From assembly GCA_947624655.1 (NCBI GenBank), contig CANQLH010000008.1:1-64000 (forward strand): a DNA stretch of 64,000 nt, read 5' to 3'. The notes under the pieces were generated by a model. It did no database searches. It saw only the letters and a program-made list of their open reading frames with translations, and was not told the DNA's origin. This document shows positions 18,386-29,135 of this stretch, one piece after another; the first letter of the stretch is position 1, and each line of letters begins with the position of its first letter. The translations under genes and the position numbers were made by a program. This stretch comes from an uncultured Clostridia bacterium. Its GTDB lineage: Bacteria > Bacillota > Clostridia > TANB77 > CAG-508.

Positions 18386-19631
18386 ATGGAAAGAAGAGTT
18401 GTAGTAACAGGCTTAGGAGCTGTAACTCCTATTGGAAATACTGTAAATGAATTTTGGGATGGTATAAAGGCTGGAAAGTGTGGAATTGATAAAATAACAC
18501 TTTTTGATACAGAAAAATTTAAGGTAAAGCTTGCAGCAGAAGTTAAGAATTTTAATGTGGAAGAACATTTTGATAGAAAATCTGCAAAGAGATTAGATAG
18601 ATTTTCTCATTTTGCGTTAGTTTCTGCAAGAGAGCTTATGAAAGATAGTATGCTTAACATAAATGAAACTGATATGAACAGGTTTGGAGTAGCTGTAAGT
18701 ACAGGAATTGGTGGACTTCAAACAATAGAAGAAAATACAAGAATATTAAATGAAAAGGGACCAGACAGAGTTTCTCCAATGTTTATACCAATGGCAATAA
18801 GCAACATGGCAGCAGGAAATATCTCAATAGAAATTGGGGCAAAGGGAGAAAGCTTTGGAATGGTAACAGCTTGTGCTAGTGCAACACATACAATAGGAGA
18901 GTGTTATAGAATTATAAAACACGGATATCAAGATTTAATGATTGCAGGAGGAACAGAGGCAAGTATCACGCCAATGGGAATTGCAGGATTTACAAATATA
19001 AAAGCCTTATCTACAAGTCAAGATAAAACAAGAGCAAGTATACCATTTGATAAAGAAAGAGACGGATTTGTAATGGGAGAAGGAGCAGGTTTAATACTTC
19101 TTGAAGAGTATGAACACGCTAAAAAAAGAAAGGCAAAGATATATGCAGAGATTGTTGGATATGGAGCAACATCAGATGCATATCATATAACATCTCCAGC
19201 ACCAGATGGAGAAGGTGGAGCAAGAGCAATGAAGAATGCAATGGAAGATGCAAAGATAAAACCAGAAGATTTAGATTATATAAATGCACATGGAACTTCA
19301 ACACCTTTAAATGAAAAGTTTGAGACTATTGCAATAAAGAAGGCACTTGGAGAAGAAGCATCTAAGAAAATAATGGTAAGTTCAACAAAAGGAAATACAG
19401 GACATTTGCTTCGGAGGCGCAGGAGGAATTGAGGCTGTTGCAACTATAAAAGCAATTCAAGAGGGATTTGTACCACCAACAATAGGATATAAAGTTCCAG
19501 ATGAAGATTGCGACCTTGATATTGTACCAAACAAGGGAAGAAAATATGATATAAAATATGCTATGTCAGATTCTTTAGGATTTGGTGGGCATAATAGTGC
19601 AATAATATTTAAAAAATTTGAAGAAAATTAA
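18386..19631 (+). CDS. fabF: 3-oxoacyl-ACP synthase II, one CGG site
   Basis: 414 residues after the CGG at 19412. Elongating condensing enzyme. Begins RRVVVTGLGAVTPIGNT; catalytic Cys in VTACASATHTIG; His in INAHGTSTPLNE; the second His in the restored GHLLGGAGGIEA. The shift point is within this active-site loop. The C-terminus reads DSLGFGGHNSAIIFKKF. ATG 18386 follows AAAGGAGAAG; an upstream in-frame ATG at 18329 would add residues encoded by the repeat. The frame-0 product would lack the last active-site segment. Confidence 0.95.
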
Positions 19632-19650
19632 AAAAGGAGGAGATTAAGAT

Positions 19651-20118
19651 ATGGAATATTCAGAGTTAAAGAAAATAATTAAAGATATGGAAGAGTCTAA
19701 ACTTGCAGAGGTTTCGATAGAATTTCCAGATGGAACAAAAATAAGTATGAAGAATAGAACTGAGCTTCCTGTAAATCAAATACCTATTCTTCCAAATATT
19801 CCTATGACAGTAGCACCAAATGTTAAACCTACTGTTGTTTCAGAAAAAAAAGAATTAATTAATGTAGAGCAAAATAATGAAAATCTAAAAGTTGTTAAAT
19901 CTCCAATGGTTGGAACTTTTTATGAGAAAGCATCTCCAACTGCAAAAAAATATGTAGAAGTTGGTCAAAACGTAAAAAAAGGAGATATACTTTGCATTAT
20001 AGAGGCAATGAAGCTTATGAATGAGATTGAATCAGAATATGATGGAGAAATAGCAGAAATACTTGTAAAAGATGGAGAAACAGTTGACTACGGAAAACCA
20101 TTATTTAAGATAAGATAG
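19651..20118 (+). CDS. accB: Biotin carboxyl carrier protein of acetyl-CoA carboxylase
   Basis: 155 residues: an N-terminal helical segment, a flexible middle with several Pro/Ile repeats, then the biotinyl domain with the modified Lys in IEAMKLMNEIES, preceded by VVKSPMVGTFYEK and followed by VKDGETVDYGKPLFKI. Carries carboxybiotin between AccC and AccAD. A strong AAAGGAGGAG site precedes the ATG. It lies 10 bases before fabZ. CGG over Tyr-Gly is out of frame. Confidence 0.96.
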   Translation: MEYSELKKIIKDMEESKLAEVSIEFPDGTKISMKNRTELPVNQIPILPNIPMTVAPNVKPTVVSEKKELINVEQNNENLKVVKSPMVGTFYEKASPTAKKYVEVGQNVKKGDILCIIEAMKLMNEIESEYDGEIAEILVKDGETVDYGKPLFKIR

Positions 20119-20128
20119 GAGAAGAAAA

Positions 20129-20552
20129 ATGTTAGATATAAAAGAAATAATGAAAATTATTCCACAAAGAGCACCATTTTTGATGATAGATAGAGTAGAA
20201 GAATGTGTACCTCGGAGAAATGGCAGTAGCATATAAAAATGTATGTATAAATGAATGGTATTTTGGTGGACATTTTCCAGGTGAACCAATAATGCCAGGT
20301 GTACTTATAACTGAGGCATTAGCACAGACAGGTGCTGTTGCAATACTTTCACTAGAAGAAAATAAGGGGAAGAATGCTCTATTTGGTGGAATTGATAAAC
20401 TAAGATTTAAACAAAAGGTAGTTCCAGGAGATGTGTTAAAGTTAGAAGTTAGAATAATAAAGTCTAAGGGACCAATAGGAGTTGGAGAAGGAATTGCAAC
20501 AGTTAATGGAAAGGTTGCAGCAAAAGGAGAACTAACCTTTGCATTAGTATAA
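20129..20552 (+). CDS. fabZ: 3-hydroxyacyl-ACP dehydratase, one CGG site
   Basis: 140 residues. Starts [28 protein letters not shown]; the CGG at 20213 then restores the glycine of [18 protein letters not shown], equivalent to the PGK segment of homologues. The hot-dog active site [19 protein letters not shown] is intact. Frame 0 ends almost at once, leaving only about 30 residues. Between accB and accC in the operon. Confidence 0.95.
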
Positions 20553-20571
20553 ATTTAAGGGAGTGAAAAAA

Positions 20572-21916
20572 ATGTTAAACAAAGTTTTAATTGCAAATCG
20601 AGGAGAAATTGCAGTTAGAATAATTAGAGCGTGCAAAGAGATGAATATAAAAACTGTTGCAGTATATTCAACAGCTGATAGTAATTCAATGCATGTTAAA
20701 CTTGCAGATGAAGCAGTGTGCATCGGAGAAAGTCCAGCAAATAAAAGTTACTTAAATATACAAGCAATCCTAGAAGCTGCAAATATAACAGGAGCAGATA
20801 GTATACATCCAGGATTTGGCTTTCTTGCTGAGAATGCTAAATTTGCAAAGATATGTGAAGAGTGTAATATAAAATTTATAGGACCATCATATGAAGTTAT
20901 TAATTTGATGGGAAATAAGGCTAATAGTAAAGAATGTATGAAAAATGCAGGAGTGCCAGTTATACCAGGTTCTAATGGACCTATTAAAAATATAGTAGAA
21001 GCAATTGATGTTGCTAAAAAAATAAAATACCCTGTAATCTTAAAAGCATCAGCAGGCGGAGGCGGAAAGGGTATAAGAATTGTAAAAAAGGAAGAAGAAC
21101 TTGAAAATGCCTATAATATAATAAAACAAGAAGCAAAAGCTGCATTTAATGATGATGAAATATATATGGAAAAATATATAGAAAATCCAAGACATGTAGA
21201 AATACAAATACTTGCAGATGAATATGATAATAGCATATATCTAGGCGAAAGAGATTGTTCGATACAAAGAAGAAATCAAAAAATATTAGAAGAAGGCCCA
21301 TCAAATATACTTACAGATGATTTAAGGACAAAGATGGGAAAAGTAGCCTTAAAGGCAGTTAAAGCATCAAAATATACGAGTGCAGGTACAGTAGAATTTC
21401 TTGTAGATAAAAATAAAAACTTCTATTTTATGGAAATGAATACAAGAATACAGGTTGAACATCCAGTAACAGAGATGCTTACAGGAGTAGATATAGTAAA
21501 AGAGCAATTAAGAATTGCATCGGGAGAAAAGTTAAGGTTAAAGCAGTCAGACATAAAAGTAGATGGACATAGCATAGAATGTAGAATAAATGCGGAAAAT
21601 CCAGACAAAAAGTTTAGACCTTGTCCTCGGAGTAATAAAAGGTCTTAATCTTCCTGGAGGCAATGGAGTTAGAGTAGATACAGCAATGTATTCAGGATAT
21701 GTTATTCCACCTATGTACGACTCTATGATTGCAAAGATTATAGTTCATGGAGAAGATAGAGATGAAGCTATATCAAAGATGAGAAGAGCATTAGAAGAAT
21801 GTGTTGTAGATGGAATAGATACAAATATAGACTTCCTTTTAAGAATTATTGAGAATAAAAGCTTTAAGAAAGGCGATTTTGATACATCCTTTATATCAAA
21901 AGAGTTTAATATGTAA
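20572..21916 (+). CDS. accC: Acetyl-CoA carboxylase biotin carboxylase subunit, one CGG site
   Basis: 447 residues. ATP-grasp enzyme carboxylating biotin on AccB. Motifs: [18 protein letters not shown], glycine-rich [26 protein letters not shown]. The CGG at 21628 restores [16 protein letters not shown], where homologues have PSPG. ATG 20572 is 8 bases from AAGGGAG; GTG 20563 overlaps that site. Several other CGG triplets (Ile-Gly, Gly-Gly, Ser-Gly) are out of frame and read normally. Confidence 0.96.
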
Positions 21917-21960
21917 CCTAAAAATCAAAGTAATAATTTAGAAAGAAAGGTGTTTGAGTA

Positions 21961-22798
21961 TTGGTTATAGATAAGATAAAGAAAAGAGAAGAAACAGAAG
22001 ATAAAGAATATACAAAGCCAGATATTCCAGTTGGTAAATGGGTTAAATGTGATAGTTGCAAAGAAATTCTATATAAAGAATTTTTAAGAGAAAACTTTAG
22101 TGTATGCCCAAATTGTGGATATCATTTTAGATTATCTAGTAGAAGAAGAATTGCACAAATAATAGATGAAGGAACCTTTGAGGAATTTGATATTAATATT
22201 GATACAGTAAATCCATTAAAAATGGATTCATATGTAAAAAAAATAGAAGCCTTAAGAGAAAAAACAGGACTAGATGAAGCTGTAAAATGTGGAATGGGCA
22301 AGATTAATGGAGAGAAGGTTGTAATATGCGTAATGGACCGGAAACTTTTTAATTGGAAGTATGGGAAGCGTAGTTGGAGAAAAAATAACATATTCAATAG
22401 AAGAAGCAATAAAATTAAAACTTCCTGTTATAATATTTTCTGTTTCAGGTGGAGCAAGGATGCAAGAAGGCATAATCTCTCTAATGCAAATGGCAAAGAC
22501 ATCGTCAGCAGTTGCAAAACTTGATGAGGCAGGGCTTTTATACATATCAGTATTGACAGACCCGACTTATGGGGGAGTAACAGCATCATTTGCAAGCCTT
22601 GGAGATATAATTTTGGCAGAACCACATGCAATGATAGGATTTGCAGGCCCTAGAGTAATTAAGCAAACAATTAGGCAAGAATTACCAGAGGGATTTCAAA
22701 CATCAGAATTTTTACTTGAACATGGATTTATTGATAAAATAGTTGAAAGAAAAGACATGAAAGAAACTATATATAGGTTACTTTTAATGCACAAATAG
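21961..22798 (+). CDS. accD: Acetyl-CoA carboxylase carboxyltransferase beta subunit, one CGG site
   Basis: 278 residues. N-terminal Cys4 zinc ribbon (CDSCKE...CPNCGYH) then the crotonase-like carboxyltransferase domain. The CGG at 22339 gives [19 protein letters not shown]; homologues often have Phe or Ser rather than Gly here, so this site is recognised by frame continuity more than by a conserved glycine. Start is a TTG with AAAGGTG upstream. A family D repeat separates it from accA. Confidence 0.94.
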
Positions 22799-22927
22799 CA
22801 AGTTTGAAAAATAATCATCATCTTGCTTCGTTATTCTTCGGAAGAAAATCCTTAAGAGTACAAAAAGTACGATTCCGGTGTTTCTTCCTCGAATGCCTTG
22901 CAATATAATAATTCTTTTTCAAACTTG
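22799..22927. repeat. Family D inverted-repeat element
   Basis: Ends AAGTTTGAAAAA and TTTTTCAAACTT are perfect inverse copies; interior has TTGCAATATAATAATTC, shared with the copies at 10886 and 18156. No ORF. Confidence 0.65.
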
Positions 22928-22990
22928 GATTGTTCAAAAAATTATAATAAATGAAAAATTTTATGAATAATAAATTGGAGGATGTGAAAT

Positions 22991-23806
22991 ATGACAGCAA
23001 AAACAAGTAGTGCGTGGGACAAAGTTAAGATGGTAAGAGCACCAGGAAGACCGACTGCGCTAGATTATATAGACAACATATTTGATGAATTTATTGAACT
23101 TCACGGAGATAGATATTTCTCAGACGATAAAGCAATAGTATGTGGACTTGCAAGATGTGATAATGTTAATTTTACAGTAGTTGCAGAGCAAAAGGGAAGA
23201 AACACAAAGGAGAATATCAAAAGAAATTTTGGAATGCCAAACCCTGAAAGTTATAGAAAGTCTTTAAGGTTTATGAAACAGGCAGAAAAATTTAATAGAC
23301 CAATAGTGACGTTTATAGATACAAAAGGTGCATTTCCTGGTATTGGAGCAGAAGAAAGAGGTCAGGGAGAAGCTATTGCAAGAAATATTTTAGAAATGTC
23401 AAGATTAAGAGTACCTATTATTGTCATAGTAATAGGAGAAGGCTCAAGTGGAGGAGCTCTTGCAATAGGTGTTGGAGACAAGATATTAATGCTTGAAAAT
23501 GCTATATATTCAATCCTTTCACCAGAAGGATATGCGAGTATTTTGTGGAAAGATGCATCGAGAGCAAAGGAAGCGGCAGAAGTTATGAGGTTAACAGCAG
23601 AAGATTTGCTAGAATTTAAAGTTATTGATGAAATAATAAAAGAGCCAAAAGGTGGAGCTCAAGAAGATGTAAAAAAAGTCTCAAATGCTATAAAAAAGAA
23701 AATCCTAGAAACATATTCAGAATTAAAAGATTTAGACAAAGAAGAACTTGTATTAAGAAGATATAATAAATTTAGAAATATAGGCGAATACGCAAATAAA
23801 ATTTAG
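22991..23806 (+). CDS. accA: Acetyl-CoA carboxylase carboxyltransferase alpha subunit
   Basis: 271 residues. Partner of AccD. Recognisable are [81 protein letters not shown] and [15 protein letters not shown]. Full length at the C-terminal side, while the N-terminal helical part of longer AccA proteins is shortened. GGAGG site at 22978. No in-frame CGG despite many glycines. Confidence 0.96.
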   Translation: MTAKTSSAWDKVKMVRAPGRPTALDYIDNIFDEFIELHGDRYFSDDKAIVCGLARCDNVNFTVVAEQKGRNTKENIKRNFGMPNPESYRKSLRFMKQAEKFNRPIVTFIDTKGAFPGIGAEERGQGEAIARNILEMSRLRVPIIVIVIGEGSSGGALAIGVGDKILMLENAIYSILSPEGYASILWKDASRAKEAAEVMRLTAEDLLEFKVIDEIIKEPKGGAQEDVKKVSNAIKKKILETYSELKDLDKEELVLRRYNKFRNIGEYANKI

Positions 23807-23815
23807 GAGGTAATT

Positions 23816-24586
23816 ATGTTATTAAAAAACAAAAAAATATTAATAATGGGAATTAGAAATAAATGGAGCATTGCATGGGGAGCAGCAAAGATGGCAGCAG
23901 AAAATGGAGCAGAGCTAATTTTTACATTTATGGGAGAAGAAAACAGGGAGAAGATAGAAGAATTATTATCTGAGGTTCCATATAAAAAAGCATATGCTTG
24001 TGATGCATCAGATGATGAAGATATAGAAAAAGTATTTAAACAAATTAAAGAAGATTGTGGAAAAATAGATGGAATATTACATAGTATAGCACATGCTAAT
24101 ACAGAAGATTTAAGGAATGATTTTATCTATACATCCAAAGAAGGCTTTGCTCACGCAAACGATGTAAGTGCGTATTCATTCGTTGCAGTAGCAAGAGTTG
24201 CAAGAGAATTAGATTTATTAAACGAAAATGCAAGTTTAGTTTCACTTACATATTATGGTTCAACAAAGGTACTTGCTGGATATAATGTTATGGGAGTTGC
24301 AAAAGCTGCACTTGAATGTAGTGTAAGATATTTAGCAGATAATCTAGGCCCACAAGGCATAAGAGTAAATGCAATATCAGCAGGCCCAATAAAAACATTG
24401 TCTGCAAAAGGAATAAAAGACTTTAGCTCGATACTTGATGTAGTAGAAGAAAAAGCACCACTTAGAAGAAATGTAAATGCAGAAGAAGTTGGAAACGCAG
24501 TAGTATTTATGCTAAGCAATATGTCTAGTGCAATAACAGGACAAATATTATATGCAGATAGTGGATATAACATAATGGGAATATAA
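23816..24586 (+). CDS. fabI: Enoyl-ACP reductase (FabI type)
   Basis: 256 residues. NAD(P)H-dependent last step of each elongation round. N-terminal ILIMGIRNKWSIAWGAAKMAAENGA is the FabI nucleotide loop; the Tyr-x6-Lys active site is seen in AGYNVMGVAKAALE; NAISAGPIKTLSAKGI follows. The presence of FabI rather than FabK completes the cycle at the end of the operon. No acpP gene is present in this cluster. 9 bases after accA. No CGG. Confidence 0.95.
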   Translation: MLLKNKKILIMGIRNKWSIAWGAAKMAAENGAELIFTFMGEENREKIEELLSEVPYKKAYACDASDDEDIEKVFKQIKEDCGKIDGILHSIAHANTEDLRNDFIYTSKEGFAHANDVSAYSFVAVARVARELDLLNENASLVSLTYYGSTKVLAGYNVMGVAKAALECSVRYLADNLGPQGIRVNAISAGPIKTLSAKGIKDFSSILDVVEEKAPLRRNVNAEEVGNAVVFMLSNMSSAITGQILYADSGYNIMGI

Positions 24587-24707
24587 GAAAATTGCTTTGT
24601 AGAATTTTGCGCAAGTATTGATAAATTAATCTTGTTGTATACGGAAAAATCTTATATATAATCAAAATAAAAGCCAATTTTTCCCTATACAATAAAAATT
24701 TGTAATA

Positions 24708-25179
24708 TTAAACAAAAAATAATATAAGAGCTATTATTTGCTTCATGGCTCTTTCTATTTTTCTTTCAGCATCCTTTTTAGCCATTTCTCTTCTTTTATC
24801 ATAAAGCTTTTTACCTTTACCAATTCCAAGTTCTAGCTTAATACGATTCTTTTTAAAATATAAACTAACTGGAACTAAAGAATAACCTTTTTGCTGTACC
24901 ATACCAACTAATCTATTTATTTCGCGCTTATTTAATAAAAGTTTTCTTGTTCTTAAAGGATCTTTATTTTGAATATTGCCATGTTCATAAGGAGAGATAT
25001 GTATACCATAAACAAATACCTCTCCATTTTTAATAACAGCATAACTATCTTTTAAATTAACTTTTCCATTCCTTATTGATTTAATTTCAGTACCAGTTAA
25101 GACAATTCCGTGCTTCCATTGTGTCGATAATTTCGTAATTATGTCTTGCAACTGGATTATTAAAACTTGCATTTGACAT
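24708..25179 (-). CDS. smpB: SsrA-binding protein SmpB, one CGG site
   Basis: 156 residues. Partner of tmRNA in trans-translation. In the conventional frame the first residues are unrelated to SmpB. Starting at 25179 gives [23 protein letters not shown], then the CGG at 25110 shifts to [23 protein letters not shown], a perfect SmpB N-terminus ([14 protein letters not shown]). An AGGAGAAG site lies upstream of 25179. Body: [31 protein letters not shown] and a basic C-terminal tail. The frame-0/ORF overlap masks the site from simple frameshift detection. Convergent with the fab operon. Confidence 0.93.
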
Positions 25180-25266
25180 AAACTTAAGCTTCTCCTCTCA
25201 ACACAATTATTATATCACTTTAAGAAAAAGAAAAAAAGATGTTTTATTAAAATAAAGCACCTTTTT

Positions 25267-25464
25267 GTTACGAGATAATGGGTTGTTTCAATAGAATAGC
25301 TGAAATGATTTATTTTTAGAGCTTTGGTGTCGCAGTCTACAAAATAAAGATATATATGTAGACTGCTCCATTCGCCCTACGCTTCGCTTCGGTTGGTCGC
25401 TTACGCAGCTCTTTCAAATAAATCATTTCAGCTATTCTTTAATATAAAAGTATTATATTGTAAT
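25267..25464 (+). repeat. MITE-like inverted repeat, family A, copy 2
   Basis: Same hairpin as at 5601-5792 with the long GAATAGCTGAAATGATTTATTT arm, CAGTCTAC/GTAGACTG inner stem and degenerate GTTAC/GTAA ends. Together with the adjacent family B element it fills most of the gap 25180-25663. Confidence 0.85.
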
Positions 25465-25499
25465 ACATTTTTGTTACAAATAAAAGTAGTTCTAAACCT

Positions 25500-25641
25500 A
25501 TTTGTACGTAATATATTTAATTTACGAAGTGACGCGTAGCATGGGAGCGACTTAGAGGATGTTGGAGCAAAGCTCCATACATTCCTCTTAGGAGACGACC
25601 AACAAGGAACGAGTCAAATTAAATATATTACGTACAAAGAT
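25500..25641. repeat. Inverted repeat, family B, copy 1
   Basis: Ends TTTGTACGTAATATATTTAA and its inverse, with inner arms around AGGATGTTGGAGCAAAGCTCCATACATTCCT. A second full copy lies at 31107-31250 and a truncated one at about 56080-56136. No ORF. Confidence 0.8.
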
Positions 25642-25663
25642 AGTTAGAAACTTTTAAAATCAC

Positions 25664-26164
25664 TTATTGATTATCTGTATCATTTGTCTGTGTTCCATAA
25701 TACCATACAAGAGCAACAATTAATACAGCTGCAATTGCAAGAACTACCCAAACAATAGTAGTATTTGTTGTATTAGCTGTATTAGAAACGCTACCAGTTC
25801 TAGTTGCAGTATATCCATCATCTTGAGTTGTAGCATCTCCTCCAATTATAGTACCTTCGTTGTTAGCGTCTGTCATTTCATTTTCATCATTATTTCCTTC
25901 TTCATTGTTTTCAGTATTCATGTCATTTTCTAAAGAATTTGTACCCTCTCTTGCATCATTTCCCATATCATTCATTGTATTTGATGCAGCATTTTCAGCA
26001 TTACCTGTTGCATTTCTAACATCACTAACTACATTTTGAATGCCATTACCAATATCTCTTAATGTGTTTTCAGCACCTTCCATCATATTTGATGCAAATA
26101 CTAAACTAGATGTAAAAACTATAAGACAGAATATAGATAGTATGACTAAAGATTTTTTTAGCAT
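25664..26164 (-). CDS. Surface protein: signal peptide, Asn/Thr-rich stalk, C-terminal membrane anchor
   Basis: 166 residues. An N-terminal signal (KKSLVILSIFCLIVFTSSLVFAS) is followed by a low-complexity region very rich in Asn, Glu, Asp and Thr (about residues 25-130) and a C-terminal membrane helix (WVVLAIAAVLIVALVWYYG) with a short polar tail. No enzyme domain is visible. It has the same architecture as its neighbour at 26319-26657, so the two are likely paralogues displayed outside the membrane. GGAGG site upstream. I do not recognise a named family. Confidence 0.75.
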   Translation of the reverse strand: MLKKSLVILSIFCLIVFTSSLVFASNMMEGAENTLRDIGNGIQNVVSDVRNATGNAENAASNTMNDMGNDAREGTNSLENDMNTENNEEGNNDENEMTDANNEGTIIGGDATTQDDGYTATRTGSVSNTANTTNTTIVWVVLAIAAVLIVALVWYYGTQTNDTDNQ

Positions 26165-26251
26165 TTTAAATCCTCCTTATTTATATTAATTATTTTAAGA
26201 AAAGTTTGTATAAACAATATATAGTTTGTATACAATTTACAAAAATATACA

Positions 26252-26299
26252 TAAAAAAAAGCACTAAATTGGAAAAATTTTCAATTTAGTACTTAATAT
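26252..26299 (-). terminator. Intrinsic terminator for the minus-strand gene at 26319-26657
   Basis: On the minus strand, AAGTACTAAATTG / CAATTTAGTGCTT stem followed by a run of eight T. Confidence 0.85.
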
Positions 26300-26318
26300 A
26301 TTTAAAATTAAAAATATT

Positions 26319-26657
26319 TTAATGCATACGTATCAAAATAGCTATTGCAAATAATACTAATAAAATGCCTATAACGATAAGAATAATATTTAATATATTT
26401 GATAAACTCAAATTTGTTGAGCTTAAAGCAGCAGTTGAACCTACTGAAGGAGCAATAACTGTATCTTCATCAGTGTCTGTATTTGATGTAGTATTACGAT
26501 TAGCAGTATTTGAACTTCCATATACTGTATCATCACTTTCGGATGTATTTGTATTAGTATTAGTTAAATTCAAATTAACTCCTGAAGCAAATACAAAATT
26601 GCTAACAAATAATGTAACTAAAGCTAAAATGATAGAAAAAATTAAAACTTTTCTCAT
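26319..26657 (-). CDS. Small surface protein with signal peptide and C-terminal membrane helix
   Basis: 112 residues. Signal peptide (KVLIFSIILALVTLFVSNFVFAS), a short Asn/Thr/Ser/Asp-rich extracellular stretch with repeated TNTNT-type sequence, and a C-terminal membrane helix (ILNIILIVIGILLVLFAIAILI) ending in a short basic tail. Same layout as the 25664-26164 product, suggesting gene duplication. Function unknown. Confidence 0.72.
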   Translation of the reverse strand: MRKVLIFSIILALVTLFVSNFVFASGVNLNLTNTNTNTSESDDTVYGSSNTANRNTTSNTDTDEDTVIAPSVGSTAALSSTNLSLSNILNIILIVIGILLVLFAIAILIRMH

Positions 26658-26780
26658 ATGTTAAAAACCTCCATTTATTATCTATATTTTATAAAAAATA
26701 TATACATACAATTATAAAAATATTTTATAGTATTTTATTACTAATGTCAATGAATTAAAAGAAAAATATTCAAAAAACCC

Positions 26781-26820
26781 TTGACAAAAACAAAAAAATA
26801 GTGTAAAGTAAAATAGCGTT
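26781..26820 (+). promoter_or_regulatory. Promoter of the ylxM-ffh-ribosomal operon
   Basis: TTGACA (26781-26786), 17-base spacer, TAAAGT (26804-26809). A GTGTAA/TTACAC inverted repeat overlaps the -10 region, a possible operator. Confidence 0.7.
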
Positions 26821-26863
26821 ACACTTAAAACTAAATATAATGCAAGAAAAGGATAAGAAAATT

Positions 26864-27212
26864 ATGGAAAAAAATGTTGAGATTGGGATGCTCTTAGATA
26901 TATATGGAGAACTATTAACAGAAAAACAACAGAACATACTTGATTTATACTATAATAATAACTTATCACTTGCAGAAATAGCAGATGAAGTTCATATAAC
27001 GAGGCAAGCTGTAAGAGATAGTATTGTGAAAGGAGAGAAGAAACTTTTTCGGATTAGAAGAAAAACTAGAAATTATGAAAAAGGAACAAAAACAGGAAAA
27101 ACAAATACAAAAGATATTATCTGAAATATCAGCTATACAAACAAAATACACTGATGAACAAATAGAAAATATTCTTAAAAATGTCATTCAAGAATTGAAA
27201 TGTTTAGTTTAA
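26864..27212 (+). CDS. ylxM: YlxM-type helix-turn-helix protein (SRP-associated), one CGG site
   Basis: 115 residues from ATG 26864, spaced from AAAAGGATAAG. ATG 26840 is an alternative. The sigma-70 region-4-like HTH is seen in LTEKQQNILDLYYNNNLSLAEIADEVHITRQAVRDSIVKGEKKL. The CGG at 27050 restores LFGLEEKLEIMKKEQKQEK and carries the C-terminal helix to 27212. YlxM sits before ffh in many Firmicutes and modulates the signal-recognition particle. Frame 0 would give a short basic tail. Confidence 0.9.
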
Positions 27213-27234
27213 GAATAAGTTTAAGGAGGCATAT

Positions 27235-28589
27235 ATGGCTTTTGAAGGTTTATCAACAAGATTACAGGGAATAACCAGAAAGCTTAGAGGTAAAGCAAGA
27301 ATAACTGAAAGCGATTTAAAAGAAATTTTAAGAGAAGTAAAACTTGCATTACTAGAAGCAGATGTAAACTATAAAATAGTAAAAGAATTTATTGCAGAAA
27401 TAGAACAAAAGGCATTAGGTCAAAATGTACTTACATCACTTACTCCAGGCCAACAGGTTATAAAAATTGTAAAAGATGAGCTTGTAGAATTACTTCGGAG
27501 GAGTAGAAAGTCGTATAAACTTTACACCAAATCCACCAAGTATAATAATGCTAGTTCGGACTTCAAGGATCTGGTAAAACAACAACAGCAGGAAAACTTG
27601 CAAATTTATTAAGAAAGCAAGGAAAAAAGCCACTTCTTGTTGCATGTGACGTATATAGACCAGCAGCTATTAAACAATTACAAGTTGTTGGAGGATCATT
27701 AAATATACCAGTTTTTGCAAATGAAGAATCAAAAGATGTTGTACATATTGCAAAACAAGCAGTAAATGTTGCAATATCTAAGTTAAATGATGTAATAATC
27801 TTAGATACAGCAGGAAGACTTCACATTGATGAAGAACTTATGCAAGAATTACAAAATATTAAATCAAGTGTAAAACCACATGAAATATTACTTGTAGTAG
27901 ATAGTATGACAGGCCAGGATGCAGTAAACGTTGCAACAAGTTTTAACGAAAAACTTGGAATAGATGGAGTTATTTTAACAAAGCTAGATGGTGATACTCG
28001 TGGTGGAGCTGCACTTTCAGTTAAAAAGGTTACTGGTAGACCAATAAAATTTGCAGCAACTGGAGAAAAATTAAGCGATATAGAAGTATTTCATCCAGAT
28101 AGAATGGCAACAAGAATTTTAGGAATGGGTGATGTACTATCAATAATTGAAAAAGCAGAAGAAGCCTTTGATGAACAAGAAGCAGTAGAACTTGAAAAAA
28201 AGTTAAGAAAGCAAGAATTTGATTTAGATGATTATTTATCACAATTAAGACAAATAAAAAAGATGGGTTCATTTTCTTCTATACTTAAAATGATACCAGG
28301 AATGAATAAACTTGGAGATATAAAAGTAGATGATAATGAATTCGTTAGAATAGAAGCTATAATTTGTTCTATGACCAAAAAAGAAAGAAGAAATCCAAAG
28401 ATACTTAATGGAAGTAGAAGACAAAGAATAGCGAAAGGTTCAGGCACAACAGTACAAGATGTAAATAAATTCATGAAGTCTTATGAAATGACACAAAAAA
28501 TGATGAAGCAGATGAATAATAAAAAAGGCGGAATGAAAAATGCATTAAAGGGCTTAAACATGAATGATTTAAAGAACCTTAAGATTTAA
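27235..28589 (+). CDS. ffh: Signal recognition particle GTPase Ffh, two CGG sites
   Basis: 450 residues. N domain ([40 protein letters not shown]), G domain and Met-rich M domain. The CGG sites at 27496 and 27557 lie 20 codons apart and restore [34 protein letters not shown], that is, the GTPase P-loop. Later motifs [38 protein letters not shown] are intact. Ffh is essential, so near-full efficiency of both events is needed. GGAGG site at 27224. Confidence 0.96.
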
Positions 28590-28640
28590 GTTTTTAAATT
28601 TAAAAATATAAATTTAATTTGTGGGAGGTGAACATATAAA

Positions 28641-28871
28641 ATGGTAAAAATAAGATTACAAAGAGAAGGAAAGAAAAAAGCTCCTTTTTATCACATTGTA
28701 GTAGCAGATTCAAGATCTCCAAGAGATGGTAAAATAATAGAGCAAATAGGAACATATGACCCAATGAAAGAGCCAGCTGTAATTTCTTTAGATAAAGAAA
28801 AATGTGAAGCTTGGATAAAAAATGGTGCTAAACCAACAGATTCTGTAAAAGCTTTAATAGAAAAAGCTTAA
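28641..28871 (+). CDS. rpsP: 30S ribosomal protein S16
   Basis: 76 residues: [41 protein letters not shown] is the canonical S16 N-terminus. Followed by khpA, rimM, trmD and rplS in the classical Firmicutes order. GGGAGGTG ribosome site. No CGG. Confidence 0.97.
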   Translation: MVKIRLQREGKKKAPFYHIVVADSRSPRDGKIIEQIGTYDPMKEPAVISLDKEKCEAWIKNGAKPTDSVKALIEKA

Positions 28872-28890
28872 GACTAGGAGGAAAATAGCA

Positions 28891-29121
28891 ATGAAAGAAG
28901 TTTTACAAACAATTATCGAAAGTCTAGTAGAAGACAAGAGTAAAATACAAATTAACCAAATTGATGGTGAAAAGAATATTGTATTTGAAGTAAAAGTTGC
29001 AGAAAGTGATATGGGCAGAGTAATTGGAAAAGAAGGAAGAATTGCAAAAGCAATAAGAACAATCTTTAAAGCAGTAGCAACTAAGGAACATAAGAAAGTT
29101 ACAGTTGAATTTATAGATTAA
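28891..29121 (+). CDS. khpA: KH-domain RNA-binding protein KhpA
   Basis: 76 residues, a single type II KH domain with the RNA-binding loop GRVIGKEGRIAKAIRT. Works with KhpB/EloR-type proteins in small-RNA and cell-elongation control in other Firmicutes. 19 bases after rpsP with an AGGAGG site; rimM follows after 14 bases. Confidence 0.93.
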   Translation: MKEVLQTIIESLVEDKSKIQINQIDGEKNIVFEVKVAESDMGRVIGKEGRIAKAIRTIFKAVATKEHKKVTVEFID

Positions 29122-29135
29122 TAAGGAGCAAAAAA

